Assembly (NCBI GenBank): GCA_029891385.1
Contig: CM057224.1
Coordinates: forward strand, 806,001-870,000
Source of the DNA: Erythroxylum novogranatense
Taxonomy: Eukaryota; Streptophyta; Magnoliopsida; Malpighiales; Erythroxylaceae
Direction: 5' to 3'
DNA length: 64,000 nt
The notes under the pieces were generated by a model. That model was not told where the DNA came from. It was given only the letters and a program-made list of their open reading frames with translations, and searched no databases. This document shows positions 13,355 through 26,015 of this stretch, piece after piece. The translations under genes and the position numbers were made by a program. The first letter of the stretch is position 1; every line of letters begins with the position of its first letter.

Positions 13355-13850
13355 GGGCTTATACTAGTAGAATTTTTATTGGTAGAGTTTTTTTTTATAG
13401 ATCTTTTCTAATAATAATTTTTTAAAAAAATTAGTTAACTGTTTGACTGTCATTTAAAAAGAGCTTTTGAAAAACTTCATACAATAGTTTGTTTAGCAAC
13501 ATAAAAATAAAAATCACTTTTAATTTTAACTATATTTTATTTTGTAATAAAATTATTTATACATATAAATATTATTTAAAGTATATTAAACAGTATGTAA
13601 AGTACAATATATTAATTATTATATAATTTTAAACTACATGAAATATCAATAAAAATATATCTAACCAAATCTTTTATATAGATTATAACATAAACAAAAT
13701 TAATATAAAAATAAATATTATAATATATATAAAATGTCAAATAATATTATATAAATTGTAAAATAAATATCAAGTTGAGTAAACGTGAAGATGAGTTTGT
13801 AGATATTGTAAGAATTATGTCTAAAACATAAGGACAAAAGAGATTAAATA
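13355..13850 (+). repeat. R2 dispersed repeat, copy 1
   Basis: A segment of about 495 bp that is collinear with 46243-46705. Shared blocks include GTTTGACTGTCATTTAAAAA / GTTTGATTGTCATTTAAAAA, ATATAAATATTATTTAAAG, AATCTTTTATATAGATTATAA and the GATGAGTTTGTAGATATT block near the end. There is no ORF. Class is unknown; a non-autonomous DNA element is the likeliest type. Confidence 0.7.
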
Positions 13851-13960
13851 AATTTTGTGTCAAACTCGAGCCTGAGAGTAGGTTTAAAACCTAACTCTTT
13901 ATTTGCTTTCGGGCCTAAATGACCCATTTTGGTCTGTTCATTTAAAAAACTTAAGACTAA

Positions 13961-14359
13961 GGGGCTGTTTGTTTATGTTTTTTTTCTCCGTTTTTTGTTG
14001 TCGTTTTTGTTAAAAGAAAAACAGATAAGTAAAACGTGTTTGGCTTACTCTGTTGTGATTTTTTGTTTCTAAAAATAAAAAAAAAAACCACAACAGTTTT
14101 ACAGAAACAAAAAAACATCGTTTCTCTGAATTTTGACAACATATTTTTTTCTACAAAAAATCAACATAATCCTGATTTCTATCTTGAAATAATAATAATA
14201 ATAATAATAGTAATAATAATTAATAATTAATAATAGTAATAAGATAATTAATTTGGTATAACAAAATTAATAATTAAAAAATAATATTAATAGTATTAAA
14301 AATAGTAAGTAGAAAATTTATAACAATAATTAATAATAATATTATTATTATTAACAATA

Positions 14360-14392
<33 letters not shown>

Positions 14393-14474
14393 TTATTAAA
14401 AATTAATAATAATAATAATAATTAATCATAATAAAATTAATAAGAATAAGAATAACTTAATAATAACTACAACA

Positions 14475-14565
<91 letters not shown>

Positions 14566-14637
14566 GTTTAATCATAATTAAAAAAGTAAGTAGAAAATTT
14601 ATAACAATAATTAATAATAATATTATTATTAACAATA

Positions 14638-14672
<35 letters not shown>

Positions 14673-14744
14673 GTTTAATCATAATTAAAAAAGTAAGTAG
14701 AAAATTTATAACAATAATTAATAATAATATTATTATTAACAATA

Positions 14745-14820
<76 letters not shown>

Positions 14821-14958
14821 TTAATAATAATAATAATAATAATAGTAAGTAGAAATTTTATAACAATAATTAATAATATTATTATTATTAACAATAAATA
14901 ATAATAATAAGTATAAATTTTATAACAACAATTAATAATATTATTATTATTAACAATA

Positions 14959-15019
<61 letters not shown>

Positions 15020-15171
15020 TTATTAGAAATCTCAACCAAACAGGTTTTATTTTCGATTTTATATTCAAATCTCAACTAAACATGTTTTCGTTTTTAAAGT
15101 AAAAAATAGAAACCAAAAAGCGAAGCAAAAAAAACAACAACAAAAAAATAGAAGTAGAACCAAACGGACCC
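13961..15171 (+). mobile_element. Tourist-like MITE with expanded (TAA)n core, copy 1
   Basis: The ends are an imperfect inverted repeat (GGGGCTGTTTG versus GGGTCCGTTTG read from the right). The flanking target duplication is TAA at 13958-13960 and 15172-15174. A 3-bp TAA/TTA duplication with this type of terminal repeat is characteristic of PIF/Harbinger Tourist MITEs. The 1211-bp element has unique arms of about 220 bp (left) and 155 bp (right) around a core of (TAA)n runs, in which a GTAAGTAGAAAATTTATAAC unit recurs near 14305, 14586, 14692, 14846 and (degenerate) 14911. It has no transposase. Confidence 0.85.
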
Positions 15172-15174
15172 TAA

Positions 15175-15560
15175 AATGATGGCAATCCGAGTAAATAGAA
15201 CTGGGCTTCGGGCCGGTAAGCCCGGTTTTTTGCGGATGCTTAACAAGTCCAAGTAATGATAGCCCTGCTGACTGTAATGGGCTCAAACCCACGGAAGTTC
15301 TCCTCAGACAGCTCTTGTGGTAAGTAACAAATCGTAATTGGACATTTGAGTCTCATGAAACTCGTATATGTCGTGTAACATGACTCATCTTCTAACATCA
15401 CTGTCTAAATCTACCAACCCCACAAACACTTGGAATTAGCACTTGTTCTTGAACTAGTCATATGCCTTAATTTTTGGATAATGACTTAGTAGAATATATA
15501 TATTATAAATTTTGACTCAATTAATTTTAATTGAATTAGGTTTTTTTTATTTGGTATTTT
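15175..15560. other. Intergenic, no gene seen
   Basis: A moderately GC-richer stretch (GGGCTTCGGGCC, AAGCCCGG) and then AT-rich DNA. The short minus-strand open frame here is mostly homopolymer translation from the MITE arm and is not supported. Confidence 0.4.
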
Positions 15561-15561
15561 T

Positions 15562-15940
15562 ATATTTTAAAAACTATACTGAAAATTAAACCTGTAAAAC
15601 AAAAGATTTAAAGTTTAAATGGTTCAACCGGTATTAAACTATCATAAAATCAGTTTAAAATGAACAAAATTAAAAATTTTAAATATGATTGAAGGAAAAT
15701 GTCTTTATTTATTGAATAATTTGAAGTTTGATTTAAAAATCGCTATTAAATACAAATTAGTTGGTTTATTTTAGTTTATCAAAATTGATTACTTTACAAA
15801 TATTGAGCAATTAATTAATAAATTTATTAATTTTAACAAACAGGATTAAAGTAAATTTAATAAAATTAAATTAAAAATTAACCAATTTAAAAATTTTAAA
15901 TTTAAACTAAGTTAATCTGTTTGATTTTTCAATATTTTTA
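15562..15940 (-). repeat. R1 repeat
   Basis: A full-length or nearly full-length R1 copy: TATTTTAAAAACTATACTG at the start, TTTAAAGTTTAAATGGTTC, CAATTAATTAATAAATT in the middle and GTTTGATTTTTCAATATT at the end, in the same order as at 22991-23352. Confidence 0.75.
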
Positions 15941-18491
15941 GTTGACTTGTCGTATCTTTTTTCAGTATGAACTCTTTTATGGTAAGTAATAATCATTCAC
16001 TTCTTCATGCCAAGTGGAAGTTGAGAATTGGAGCAATAAAGTCTTACCTTGGATTCTTTCTTCTTTGAGCAGCCATGGATGAGTCAACGCAAGATATGGA
16101 AAAGTCAACAAGGTCCATGTTTATATTCCTGGTCTAATGCCGGTTTGTTTGCATGAGATTTGGTTGATAGCTATTGACCTTGAAAACTTAGATGACAAGT
16201 TTTGACCTTGGAAAGTAACATAACATGAATTTTTGCTTCTTAGTCTTTGGTTTAGATGGTAATTGACCCACTTTGCTTAAAGTCAAGGGTTAAATTCGGA
16301 TTGATTTAAGTTTTTGATTAAATTTGAATTTTGAAATATTGACTTGATCAAAATAATTTAAATAAATTTTGTCATTTTTTAATAATTTATTAAAACAATA
16401 AATCGAAAATTTTTGAAGTGTCTAAACCCGATTGGATAAGACTCGAAATATTTGGCTCAAGCTCAACTAAGTTAGACTAACGACTTGATCCAACTCGGTG
16501 TCATCTATAATTAATCCTAATTAAATATTTTATAGAGCTTATGTGAATTTTTGTCAAAGAAAGGTGGAAGTAGGCTAAACCCTAAGTCAAGACGATGGTT
16601 GAAGTTGAGCCATAGAAATTTCCATGTTGGAAATTCTAATGGTGCACCAATGGATTTTTATTTTATAGAAGTTAATTACACTAAAACTTTTTAATTTTAA
16701 CTTTATATTTTAAAAGTTATAGTAAAAGAAATATTGTTTATATATTATGTAATTTACTTTATCATATTTTATTAATCAAAATTATAAATTTAATATAATG
16801 TCATTTGAAATATACATAAATAAACAAATGGTTAATTATAAAAAAACTCAAGCTTTAAAAATGACGTTTAACTTTTAATTTTTGCAAAATTAATCAAACG
16901 TTAACTTCATTATTAATGTAGATGAGGTGGCAAGTCATATTATTTAATGACAAGTATTATATAAAAGAGTGTATATTTATTTTTACTAATAATTAAAAGG
17001 TAGAATATTTTAGTATTATTTTTAATGCTCATAATTGTGTTACAAAATTGAGTAAAATTTTGGCTCTTTTTTTACAATTAACCCATATGAAAAATTATGT
17101 AATAACTGAAAAATAATATAAAATTGAATAATAAATTTTAAGATAGTATTAAAATTTAGAAAATCAAATCATAATAATAGATTTCTTGTTTCTCTAGATT
17201 GTCTAATGTTATACATGCATTGCTACGCATTATGTCCTTGGAATGATCTCAACATCTTCATTTAACTTAGACCAAAGATATTACATGCCATCGACCTTCA
17301 ACATTCAATTCTGACATTGTTTGAATTCCTCGAATATAAAATGCTCATTAATGTGATCTTCAATGCTTTGGTATAGAAGACTCAAGTCAAAATATCTTAC
17401 ATGTGTGTTTAGTTTTAAGTTTTAAAAAAATTAATAAAATTATTCGTTTGAGTTTCTAATTTTATTCTTAATTTTGATTTCTTCCCATTTTATAATTTAT
17501 GAGAATTATATGAAATTCTTGTTATTAATATAATTTAATTTTATAATTATTTATTTTAAAATAAATAATTTTAAATTTAATAATTAATTTATAAGTGTAA
17601 TTTATATCTAAAATATCTTAACACACATAATAAATTTAGTTTTAATAATTTAAAATATATAATAAAATATTAATTTATAAACAAACTTTTTACTTATTAA
17701 ATTATTAGTAAATATTATATAAGAGATTGAAACTAAATTGTTTAATTAACTTAATAATATTATTTTATTAATATTAACATTAACAAATAACAATAAAATA
17801 AATTATTGCTTTTGTTTAAGAAAAATAGAAAATTAAAATTAAAAATCACAATAAAAAACAGAAATCAAACCAAAAGATCCTATACACATGTAAACACCAA
17901 CTAAAACATGAATTTGGAATGGATGCTGGGGCTTGTGTAAAAGAACTTGTGCATGTTTTAAATTCGTCACACACGCACACCACAAGGTCGTGGTAAGATA
18001 GCTCTTCCCCGTAACATGACTAGGGTGTGTGACGCTCTGTAGGGTTGGAGGCCACAGTGTGTTTCACACACAGAAGCAGCACTCACGTCAGGAAACCTGG
18101 AAATTGACACCTTCGTTCGAGCTTGGAGGGGTTGTCCTGAATCAATGCTCAACCAACTTTGGTCCACACAAGTCTGACCGTTGGTTTTTGTTAATGTCCT
18201 CTTAATTAAGACACTCTTGTCCTAATCCTCACTGCCTAATTCTTACTCTTGAATTAAAGATCATCAGTTCAATCACATTGACGTTTGAGAGATTCCTGAA
18301 GATGGATTCTCACCCAACTTCGCAATTGCTTGTTCATTTGTGGAGTACGTAAGTGTTTGTTTCTTCAAGGTTATGACAAGGTTGCTTGAAGTTCTTACTC
18401 TCTTGTTGCCGTAACGATCTAACTAGCTAATCAGGATGTAATTGTCAACTTAAGTTTCAGAAACAAATTCCATCAAAGTGTAATGTACATT
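15941..18491. other. Intergenic; island of higher complexity at about 17940-18460
   Basis: Mostly AT-rich and gene-free. The segment at about 17940-18460 has clearly higher G+C and low simple-repeat content. It includes CACACACGCACACC and GTGTGTGACGCTCTG strings and an open frame of 66 codons on the minus strand that resembles no family I know. It may be an old gene fragment, a non-coding transcript or a transposon remnant. Confidence 0.35.
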
Positions 18492-18493
18492 TT

Positions 18494-18760
18494 AATGTTT
18501 TACTAAAACTTCAAGTATTAAATGATTAGAGTTTAAAGGTTCAATTGGTATTGAATTGTCACAAGATCGATATACAGTAAAGATTGAATAAAATTAAAGA
18601 TTTTAAAATAAGATCGAAGGAATTCTCCTTACAAAAAAAATTGAAGTTGAATTAAACAAATTAATTTATAAAATCGGTCAATTAATTAAAAATCAACGAC
18701 TAGTTTAAGATGTTTATGATTGAACCAGCTCAATCGATTTGATTTTTATAATTATTAATA
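18494..18760 (-). repeat. R1 repeat, internally deleted
   Basis: It starts AATGTTTTACTAAAAC, continues with the R1 blocks GTTCAATTGGTATTGAA and ATTGAATAAAATTAAAG, and ends CAATCGATTTGATTTTTA. The segment between the GAAGTTGAATTAAAC and GGTCAATTAATTAA blocks is shortened. Confidence 0.7.
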
Positions 18761-19421
18761 TTAACAGTTTAGATAATAGAAATTAATTAAAATTTAATTT
18801 CATTAGAATTTAATATGTTATTAATGCCATTTTAAAATGTAAAATGATACTATAAATAGTATTAAGAATTCACTTAACCTTTTTAATTGTGGTGGCAGTT
18901 AAGTCATTAAGGTGGATATAATAAAATATGGAGTTAGTACTGAGATTTTATACCAAATACAGGTATCTGTCAGGATATGAGTGGACCCATAAAACCGGTT
19001 TCTTGCTAGACTTTGACACGCAAAACATGCAACTCTGGAAAATGTGAAACTGAACATATGGGATTAGCTTCTTAATCCATAATTAAGCACTTAATGTCGT
19101 TTGACTTAATTAAAAACTGAACAGACCCTTTTTGCAGAATCCAAATGGCAGTAATTACCATGACGTAATTTGCTGGCCTCGCTTCTTTAATCTTAGGTTA
19201 AAATTTTCTTAATACCCTAAGAACATGGTTTGTAAAAATTATATATAAAAAGAAAAAGTTATGACATGGATCATTGTAGAGATTCCAAATGGCATTGAAT
19301 CCCTGAAATATTTTTAAAATATTTTCATTATTTCAAACTATATAAAAATTTACTCTAAAAATATAAATTTTGGTCAATATTCTTATATTATATTATAAAT
19401 TATTGAATCATGATAGGTTTT
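18761..19421. other. Intergenic, AT-rich, no gene seen
   Basis: No ORF, RNA gene or recognisable element. Short AT-rich tracts only. Confidence 0.4.
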
Positions 19422-19806
19422 TTAATCCAATGATTAAAAAATACAACCGATTCGATTGGTTCAATCTTAAAATTTTAAACCGTGCAATTTTTATTTGATT
19501 TTTCACTTTCCAGTTTTATTTACTTTAATAATTCTTGTTGTTAAAAACTAATCGATTTATTAATTAATCGGTTAATTTTTGTAAATTAATAAATTCTTAT
19601 AAAATAAAATAAATCAATAAATTTTCATTTAATAATCTCTTTTTAATTAAACTTCAAATTCTTCAACAATCTCTTTCAATTATATATCAAATTCTTTAAT
19701 TTTATTTAATTTTTAGTCTTTTTATGACGGTCTAATACCGATTAAACTTTTAAGCCTTAAATTTTTATCTTTTAGTTTAATTTCTAATCAGATTTTTAAA
19801 ACATTG
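19422..19806 (+). repeat. R1 repeat with visible terminal inverted repeats
   Basis: The left end is CAATGATTAAAAAATAC. The right end, read inverted, is CAATGTTTTAAAAATC. Between them are TTGTTGTTAAAAACTAATCG, TTATTAATTAATCGG and TTTAATTAAACTTCAAATTC in the R1 order, inverted relative to 22991-23352. This is one of the best copies for defining the family ends. Confidence 0.8.
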
Positions 19807-20941
19807 ATGTAATCATTTTAATCATAATTTTAACAATGGATTATATTAAAATAACCAAATAACCTTGGTAGATTTTTCATTCTTAATAAAGAAGAGAGTG
19901 TTAGAGTTTCCAAAAGGGTTTTTCATTTTTAAAGCTCATTTGTTTAAGATCTCATGGAAAAAGAGACAGTCACATTTTCCATATATTTGGAAAAGGCCAT
20001 TGTCAATGGGAGTTGGCAAGAACAGAGAACAGAGTATTGTGTTTTTATTTATTAGTATCTCTATCAATCCCATCAAAATCTGCCTAGATATTCTTTGCAA
20101 ATATATTGCTTGCCAAACTAGATAAACTTCACTTTAATTTTGACATTATTAGACCCACTGGAACCCAAAAAAAAAACCCATTTTTATCCTCAAATAATTA
20201 CCTAAGAAAGACCATATTCTAATTATCTAACATTTAAATTGTAATAATAATATCTCAATTTTGCAATAGATGATCATATATATTTGAATCGAGTTTGTCA
20301 TTTAATTTTGATTTATTAATATATTAAATGAACGCAAATAAGATCAATTTATCAGTGCCCATATGTAATAGATGGATGAATAGAGAGAGGCACAAAGTGG
20401 TATATGAAAACGGATACAACTATCCCGTGCCGGACATAAATTCTTTGTGTTATCTCGCGTCAAACTTCTCTAGCCCACATGTTTTACAGTAAATAAATGG
20501 GACAATGTGAAATATGAGGATAGGAGACAGGCAATCCGGAACAAAAGATATCAACTCCTGTTAAATAACTTACTGAGAAGACATGATTTATGGAGTATTG
20601 CAGATACAGTATGTAACTTAATTAGTCATACATCTAATCTAACTAACAATTGGACTGACATTAAAGAAGATGTTTCAAGATGATGTTTTATCCTTCTAAC
20701 AAAGTCTAGTCTACAACATAAAGAGAATCAAGAGTCCATTTGCTAGTTGTCAATTGTACAAAAAGTCTTAGCCGGCACCAAAGAATAGTTTCTGAAATTT
20801 TTATATAGAACCGTAGACAAACCAGAGAAAAGAATGAAAGAGTTCCTGATACGCTTGCGTGTGCTTCACTTCTGTCCCACAACTCTTTCCTCTTCTTCAC
20901 ACCCTAATTTTCCATACCCATTTTAAGTTTCTCCGTGCACA
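19807..20941. other. Intergenic upstream of the IDA-like gene
   Basis: AT-rich DNA with short chance ORFs of 60-86 codons on both strands. None resembles a known family. The 3' end merges into the IDA-like promoter. Confidence 0.4.
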
Positions 20942-20952
20942 TTTATATATAA
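20942..20952 (+). promoter_or_regulatory. TATA box of the IDA-like peptide gene
   Basis: TTTATATATAA lies 118 bp upstream of the ATG at 21060, followed by CT-rich sequence. Transcription would be expected to begin about 25-35 bp downstream, leaving a 5' leader of roughly 80 bases. Confidence 0.6.
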
Positions 20953-21059
20953 GGGGATATAAGACCATCTCTCTGTAAAAAAATCGTAAAAGCTTGTGCT
21001 TTCTCTCTGAAACCCTACTTTAGCTTGCCTTTTCACAAACGCGACAGCCATCTTCTTCA

Positions 21060-21341
21060 ATGGCTTCCTTTTCTGCTTGTTCTCAGTCCAAACACTTTTC
21101 ATCATTCAAAATCATTTCTCTTCTTCTCTGGACCCTTCTGCTTCTTGTCACTTGTGCTACTGCCGCTAGACCTGGTGTGTCACTAATGGGGGAGGGTCGA
21201 GCTTTGCAGGAAGCAGAGGCTGAGAGGAGATTGTATGAAACTGGCTTCTTCTACAGAGGTCAGATGTTCAACTTCTTTCCAAAGGGTTCTCCTATACCAC
21301 CCTCTGGTCCTTCGAAGAAGCACAACTCTGTGGAGAACTGA
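21060..21341 (+). CDS. IDA-like (IDL) secreted peptide precursor
   Basis: An intronless 93-residue precursor. Residues 1 to about 36 form a signal peptide (hydrophobic run IISLLLWTLLLLVTC, then ATAA). A variable middle follows, and the C-terminus carries the extended EPIP motif, FNFFPKGS followed by the core PIPPSGPSKKHN and a short SVEN tail. IDA and IDL peptides are processed in the apoplast to hydroxylated 12-14-mers that bind HAESA/HSL receptor kinases and trigger cell separation (floral abscission, lateral-root emergence) or stress responses. Arabidopsis IDA has PIPPSAPSKRHN; here Gly replaces Ala and Lys replaces Arg, as in the IDL6/IDL7-like branch by my recollection. The TATA box, leader and size all fit a real gene. 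Paralogue assignment is not certain. Confidence 0.92.
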   Translation: MASFSACSQSKHFSSFKIISLLLWTLLLLVTCATAARPGVSLMGEGRALQEAEAERRLYETGFFYRGQMFNFFPKGSPIPPSGPSKKHNSVEN

Positions 21342-22990
21342 TCAACCAGAGTAATTCACCAGCGCTCTCATCATATATACTTCTTTATACTTGTTCTGAA
21401 AGTTTTGGGTTCTTTAGATTCTCTTGATTAGAGGATTTTATAGGTATTTTTGAGTGAGAAACTGTTAAGACTTATGAGATCAGGTCATAAGAAGATGATT
21501 CATTTTTCTGTGTTCATTGATTCTTATTCCCAATTTCACTGTATAGTTTGTTATGTAGAAGATGTTTACATGTTCAAACGCTTCTATGAGTATATATTTA
21601 CATACAATCATTCCAAAATGATTGGAACTGCACAACTTTTTCTGGTTTGTTAGTGCTGTAATGATCATAAACTATCGTGGTGATTGAGTTTACTGTGTTC
21701 TTGCTCCTGTAACTACAAGTTCTTAGCTGTCCCCTAAGTTACTCCTGGTGGCTCAAATTTCGTGTATAGTTTCTGCATTTTCAGCGCCAGCTCGGAAAGA
21801 ACATGTTCTTTTGACTTTGTTACGATTCAACAAAAGCCAGCATTTGGATTTACTTCAGAAAGATCCAAGTTTTTCAACCTTACCTTAAAGGTCACTCGAA
21901 CATGGCTCTGTTTTTCATACTAGACTTGCTGTCCACTACATAAAAATCCAATTAGTTTTGGACCTAAATTTGGGATTCCTTTTAAATCTAAATTCTTATC
22001 CACTCAAACTACCGGTACATCCAACCTGAATTCTCGTAATAAAAAAAAATAGAGATTCTTTAATTTTGAATTTTTTAATTTATACTATAATTAAGTCGAA
22101 TCACATTGTTTATAAGTTATTCCTAATTATATTAAAATAGTAATTAAGAATTTCTTCGATGTTTAAAAAAAAACAATTTTTGATAGACGGAATGATTCAT
22201 CGTTGAGTTTCTTTATTTCTTAATCAAATTTAGTTACCAACCTAAAAGGGTTGATTAAAGCTAAAAGAAACCATATATCTTATGGTTTATAATTAAAAAT
22301 AGGCCATGTCGGTCTTATATGTGGCTATAAAATACTCCATCTTTCAATGACCCTTTACGAGTTTTAGTTTCATTTCTTAGGTTTAGTTGTCCGTTTAACA
22401 AAGTTGATGCTAAACATTAAAAAAGAAGCAACGATTAACAAATCAATGGTGTTCTTGCTCGAGCAATTAAATGTACAAAATAAACAATATTCATATGCAT
22501 GAAACTGATCTTGCGTCTTGAAGTCTTCAAAGTAAGCAGGTCTCGTGCAAGGCATGTCTCTTAATTCAAATCCTATAATCCAAATCCTACTCTCAATGTC
22601 CCCCCAAAGGCATGTTTGTCATCTTGACCACATAGATCTTACCTCATTTTCCAACTAACCCCGATTAAAATATGAAGATTAGATAAGTAAATTAATTCGG
22701 GGAATGCCAACTTTGCAAAATTTGAGGACCATGTTAGTAAAAAGGATCGTTGACTCCGAGAAAGTGATTGTTTTAGATGTTAATTTATGAGATTTGTACA
22801 ATATAATACAAGATACTTGTGATACTTTGTTTTTCAATGCGTTATAGGATTAAAAAAAACGAAAGACTTTTTGGTTTAATCTATCCTAAAAATAATTTAA
22901 TCTTTAAGTTATTAAAAATTAGTTGTGATTTCTAAATTTTTTGAGATTTTCATTAGAAAAGTAATGATAAAATACATTGTGATATGTAAT
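21342..22990. other. Intergenic after IDA-like gene
   Basis: The IDL 3' UTR reaches an uncertain point before about 21750. The remainder is AT-rich with no supported gene; short ORFs at 21450-21653 and 22370-22555 look like chance. Confidence 0.4.
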
Positions 22991-23352
22991 TAATGTTTTA
23001 AAATCGAACCCAAAGTTAAACTGAAAAATAAAAGGTTTAAAGTTTAAAAAGTTCAACAGTTATAAAATTGGTTAAAGATCGAATAAAATTGAAAATTTTG
23101 AAATAAGATTAAAGGAGATTGTTTAAAGTTTAAATTGAAAAAGAGATTATTAAATGAAAATTAATCAGTTTATTTTTGTTTATAAATCTCAATAAGTTTA
23201 TAAAATCGACCAATTACTTAATAAATTGATCGAATTTTAACAAAAGATTATTATAATAAATCAAACAAAAGTTAAAATCAAATTGAAAAGTTGACCAATT
23301 CAAAGTTTTCACAATTGAATAACCCAAATTAGTTCAATTTTTAATCATATCA
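22991..23352 (-). repeat. R1 repeat, reference copy
   Basis: Starts TAATGTTTTAAAATCGAACC, then GGTTTAAAGTTTAAA, GAATAAAATTGAAAATTTTG, TTAAATGAAAATTAATCAG, CCAATTACTTAATAAATTG and ends GTTCAATTTTTAATCAT. The order of these blocks defines the family used for the other R1 entries. Confidence 0.8.
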
Positions 23353-25474
23353 TGTAATAATACAAATAGATTAATCAAAATTATTGATATATTCATTCAA
23401 TTCGCTAGTTAAACTGATTTATAATAATTTAAATTGATCTAAATATTATACATAAAATTTTTAAAAATTTATTGGTCATAAATAAATTTAAATTATTCGT
23501 ATCTAATTTTAAAAAAAGTATTAGATTATGATGTCAGCAACTTTTGATCACCAAATTTCTTTATCTTATCATGTCAATGAGTTTGAAGTTTGAACTCTAT
23601 GTAACAGACAAGAGCAATGTAAGTTTGAACGTTTCTCTCCTACATTAGTCAATAGTCTCTCAAAGAAAAGTAAATTACATCCACTGCATCTCACTCAGTT
23701 CGTGTAAAAAGGGTTTCGTCTAACAGTGGGAAACGAAGAGTCCAAGGTTACTAGAATGACAAAGTTGAATTTGAATAAAAAAAAGTCATTTCTCATGCAC
23801 TTGTAAACCCTAAACGCATGTAGAGAACAAGAAGAAGACGATGAAGTTGAAGCAAAGATGAGGAAGATGAAAACAACTTAGTCAATGCCTTGCGTCAGAT
23901 ACATGCTTCGAAGTTTCTCAGACTTTCCTTGTGCAAGAATTTTCAACGTCGAAGCACCAAAAAGTCTCAACCCCCCAACTGTTCAATCACTTGCAGCTTA
24001 GCTTCTCCACCTACCCAGTTCAGGGAAACACCACTAGCCTTAGAAATCTGCTCCTCCTACTTGTCTTTATTTGGAACATGCCGTGTGACTCGTCGGTGGT
24101 GGCCAATCATAGCTTGCGAATTTTACATAGTAATAAAAAAATATTTTATATCTGTAAAAATAATCAAACCTATAATTTTTGTAATTTTTATTATATTATA
24201 AAATCTGCGAGACACAAATAATCACTAATCGCGAACCAATAACACGATAACTCAACTCAATTTTGAAATCCGACTCGAACGAATTAATTATAAAAATTAG
24301 TTATTACGTCGGATCTAATTATTTTGATTTGAGTTTAATAATTGTATTATATCTTCATATAAATAGTATTTAAGTATTTTATGTTTAATATTTATACCCA
24401 ATGTGTTTTTTAGTCATTTTTTATTTGAAGTCTAAAAAAATGGACACTATAACACAAGGGAGATTTGGCTATGCCATCGAATTCCTAATCGTCACTGAAA
24501 GCACGATTCATCGCCCAAAGTAAGACATTCAGCGACGTTTCACCAAACCTTAACCTGGATTTTTTTTTAATTTTAATCCGGGTTTTCTGAAATGAGTTTT
24601 TTTTTCCCCGAAAATCTTAACCATTAGAGTATGACAGGAGAAGATTATTTATGTCTTTTCTCTTTTGCCCTACTAATATATACATATATATGCCAGATTC
24701 CAGAAATAATTAAGACTTTTGATGGATTCTGAAGAAGATTTGAGTGGAATTTGTCACACACTCGTGTTGGCTTCTCGTGACTTTTTAATTAAGTTCCTAA
24801 GACATGGCCAGCATTTAGAAGATCGGTGAAGAAGAAGAAGAAGAAACAGAATCTAGCTAGACTCCGGAATCCAACTAATTCTTGGAGAAAGAAGAAACAG
24901 CTGCCAATGACTGGCACTTCCTAATTATGTTCAACAGGTAGAAAATATATAAAAACAGAACTATTCCCAATCCTGACTAAAAGGTTGTTGTTGTTGCCCC
25001 TCGTGAGTGTCGGTGTAACATAAATCTATATAGAACCTATCAAGAGAGTTGACAATATCATGATCATGAATTCCAGGGAACAAAAGCCAAAGTATGCGCC
25101 AAGTTTGTCTGCGATTTTCATGTTCCTTGCGCTGAAAAATATGAGGAATGCTGCTTCCATGTTTTCCTGAGTTAACAAAAGGGGGAACTTAAACTTCAAA
25201 CATAAGTTTTGTTCTTCAGTGTTGTGTTTATACATACTTAATTAGTTCCTGATTACACAAAATAATGGCTATTTTTTTTAGCTGTTAGAAATAGGGTTTG
25301 CTTGTTAAACAAGCACAATCTTATCACGATGGAGCTGGTTTGGTACCCGGCCTGAATTATTTTAAAATTTTGTCATTTTTAGTAAAATAATATTTTCTCA
25401 AGTTTTAAATTAAAAAAGATAAATTAAGAGCATACTACATTCGAGCTATCTCTAATTTGATCAAATTTTAAGAT
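23353..25474. other. Intergenic; GC-richer island at about 23580-24130
   Basis: The part from about 23580 to 24130 is less AT-rich and has overlapping plus-strand frames of about 100 codons at 23890-24201. The translation is Ser/Thr/Arg-rich and matches no family I recognise, and it continues into AT-rich sequence at the end. Elsewhere there is AT-rich DNA and a GAAGAAGAAGAAGAA tract near 24830. Confidence 0.35.
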
Positions 25475-25570
25475 GCCCACATGGATAGCCCAGTTGGTCA
25501 TTGAGAAGGAAAGTGAGTTCAAGATTTTAAGATGGGCTCAAACTTGGGCATTAATTTTTTGTCCGAGTTT
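25475..25570 (+). mobile_element. tRNA-derived SINE head, degraded
   Basis: TAGCCCAGTTGG (25486-25497) is a perfect polymerase III A-box. About 25 bases further on, AGTGAGTTCAAGATTT resembles a decayed B-box (GGTTCRANNCC). No clear tail or target duplication is visible, so this is probably an old, truncated SINE. Confidence 0.4.
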
Positions 25571-26015
25571 GAACTTAATCCGACTCTTTTTTTTCCCCCT
25601 TTTTAAGATTGGCATAAAAATAAGTAATTTTCAAATTGGATAAATTATGATGAGATTTTGTAGGAAAAAAAGGATTTTTTAATTTAATATTTTTGAAGAA
25701 AATATTACATAATTTAATAAAATTTTACGATAATAAGTACATTAAGAAGTGTGATTGATTGATTTCAAGTAAAGTTCAACACGTTTTGTGTATTATAATT
25801 AGGAATATAACTTTTGTTAATTACCATTCTTTTAGTTTACATTTCAATTTATTAAATCAATCGTATTCAATTGAATTCATGTTTTAATTAATAAAAATAT
25901 TTTAATTCATATATATATTATTTTATTTTCAGAAATATATCTATGGATGAATTTGGAAGTAATTTTATTATCATTTTGAGAACATGTATAAAGTTTTGGG
26001 TTTACGTTTAAAGTC

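Noticed and set aside
14426..15068. Long minus-strand ORFs rich in Ile and Leu over the (TAA)n arrays, with similar ones at 44388-44744, 50068-50529 and 63339-63539
   Set aside because: They are translations of stop-free microsatellite frames inside or near the MITE cores and have no protein-like composition.
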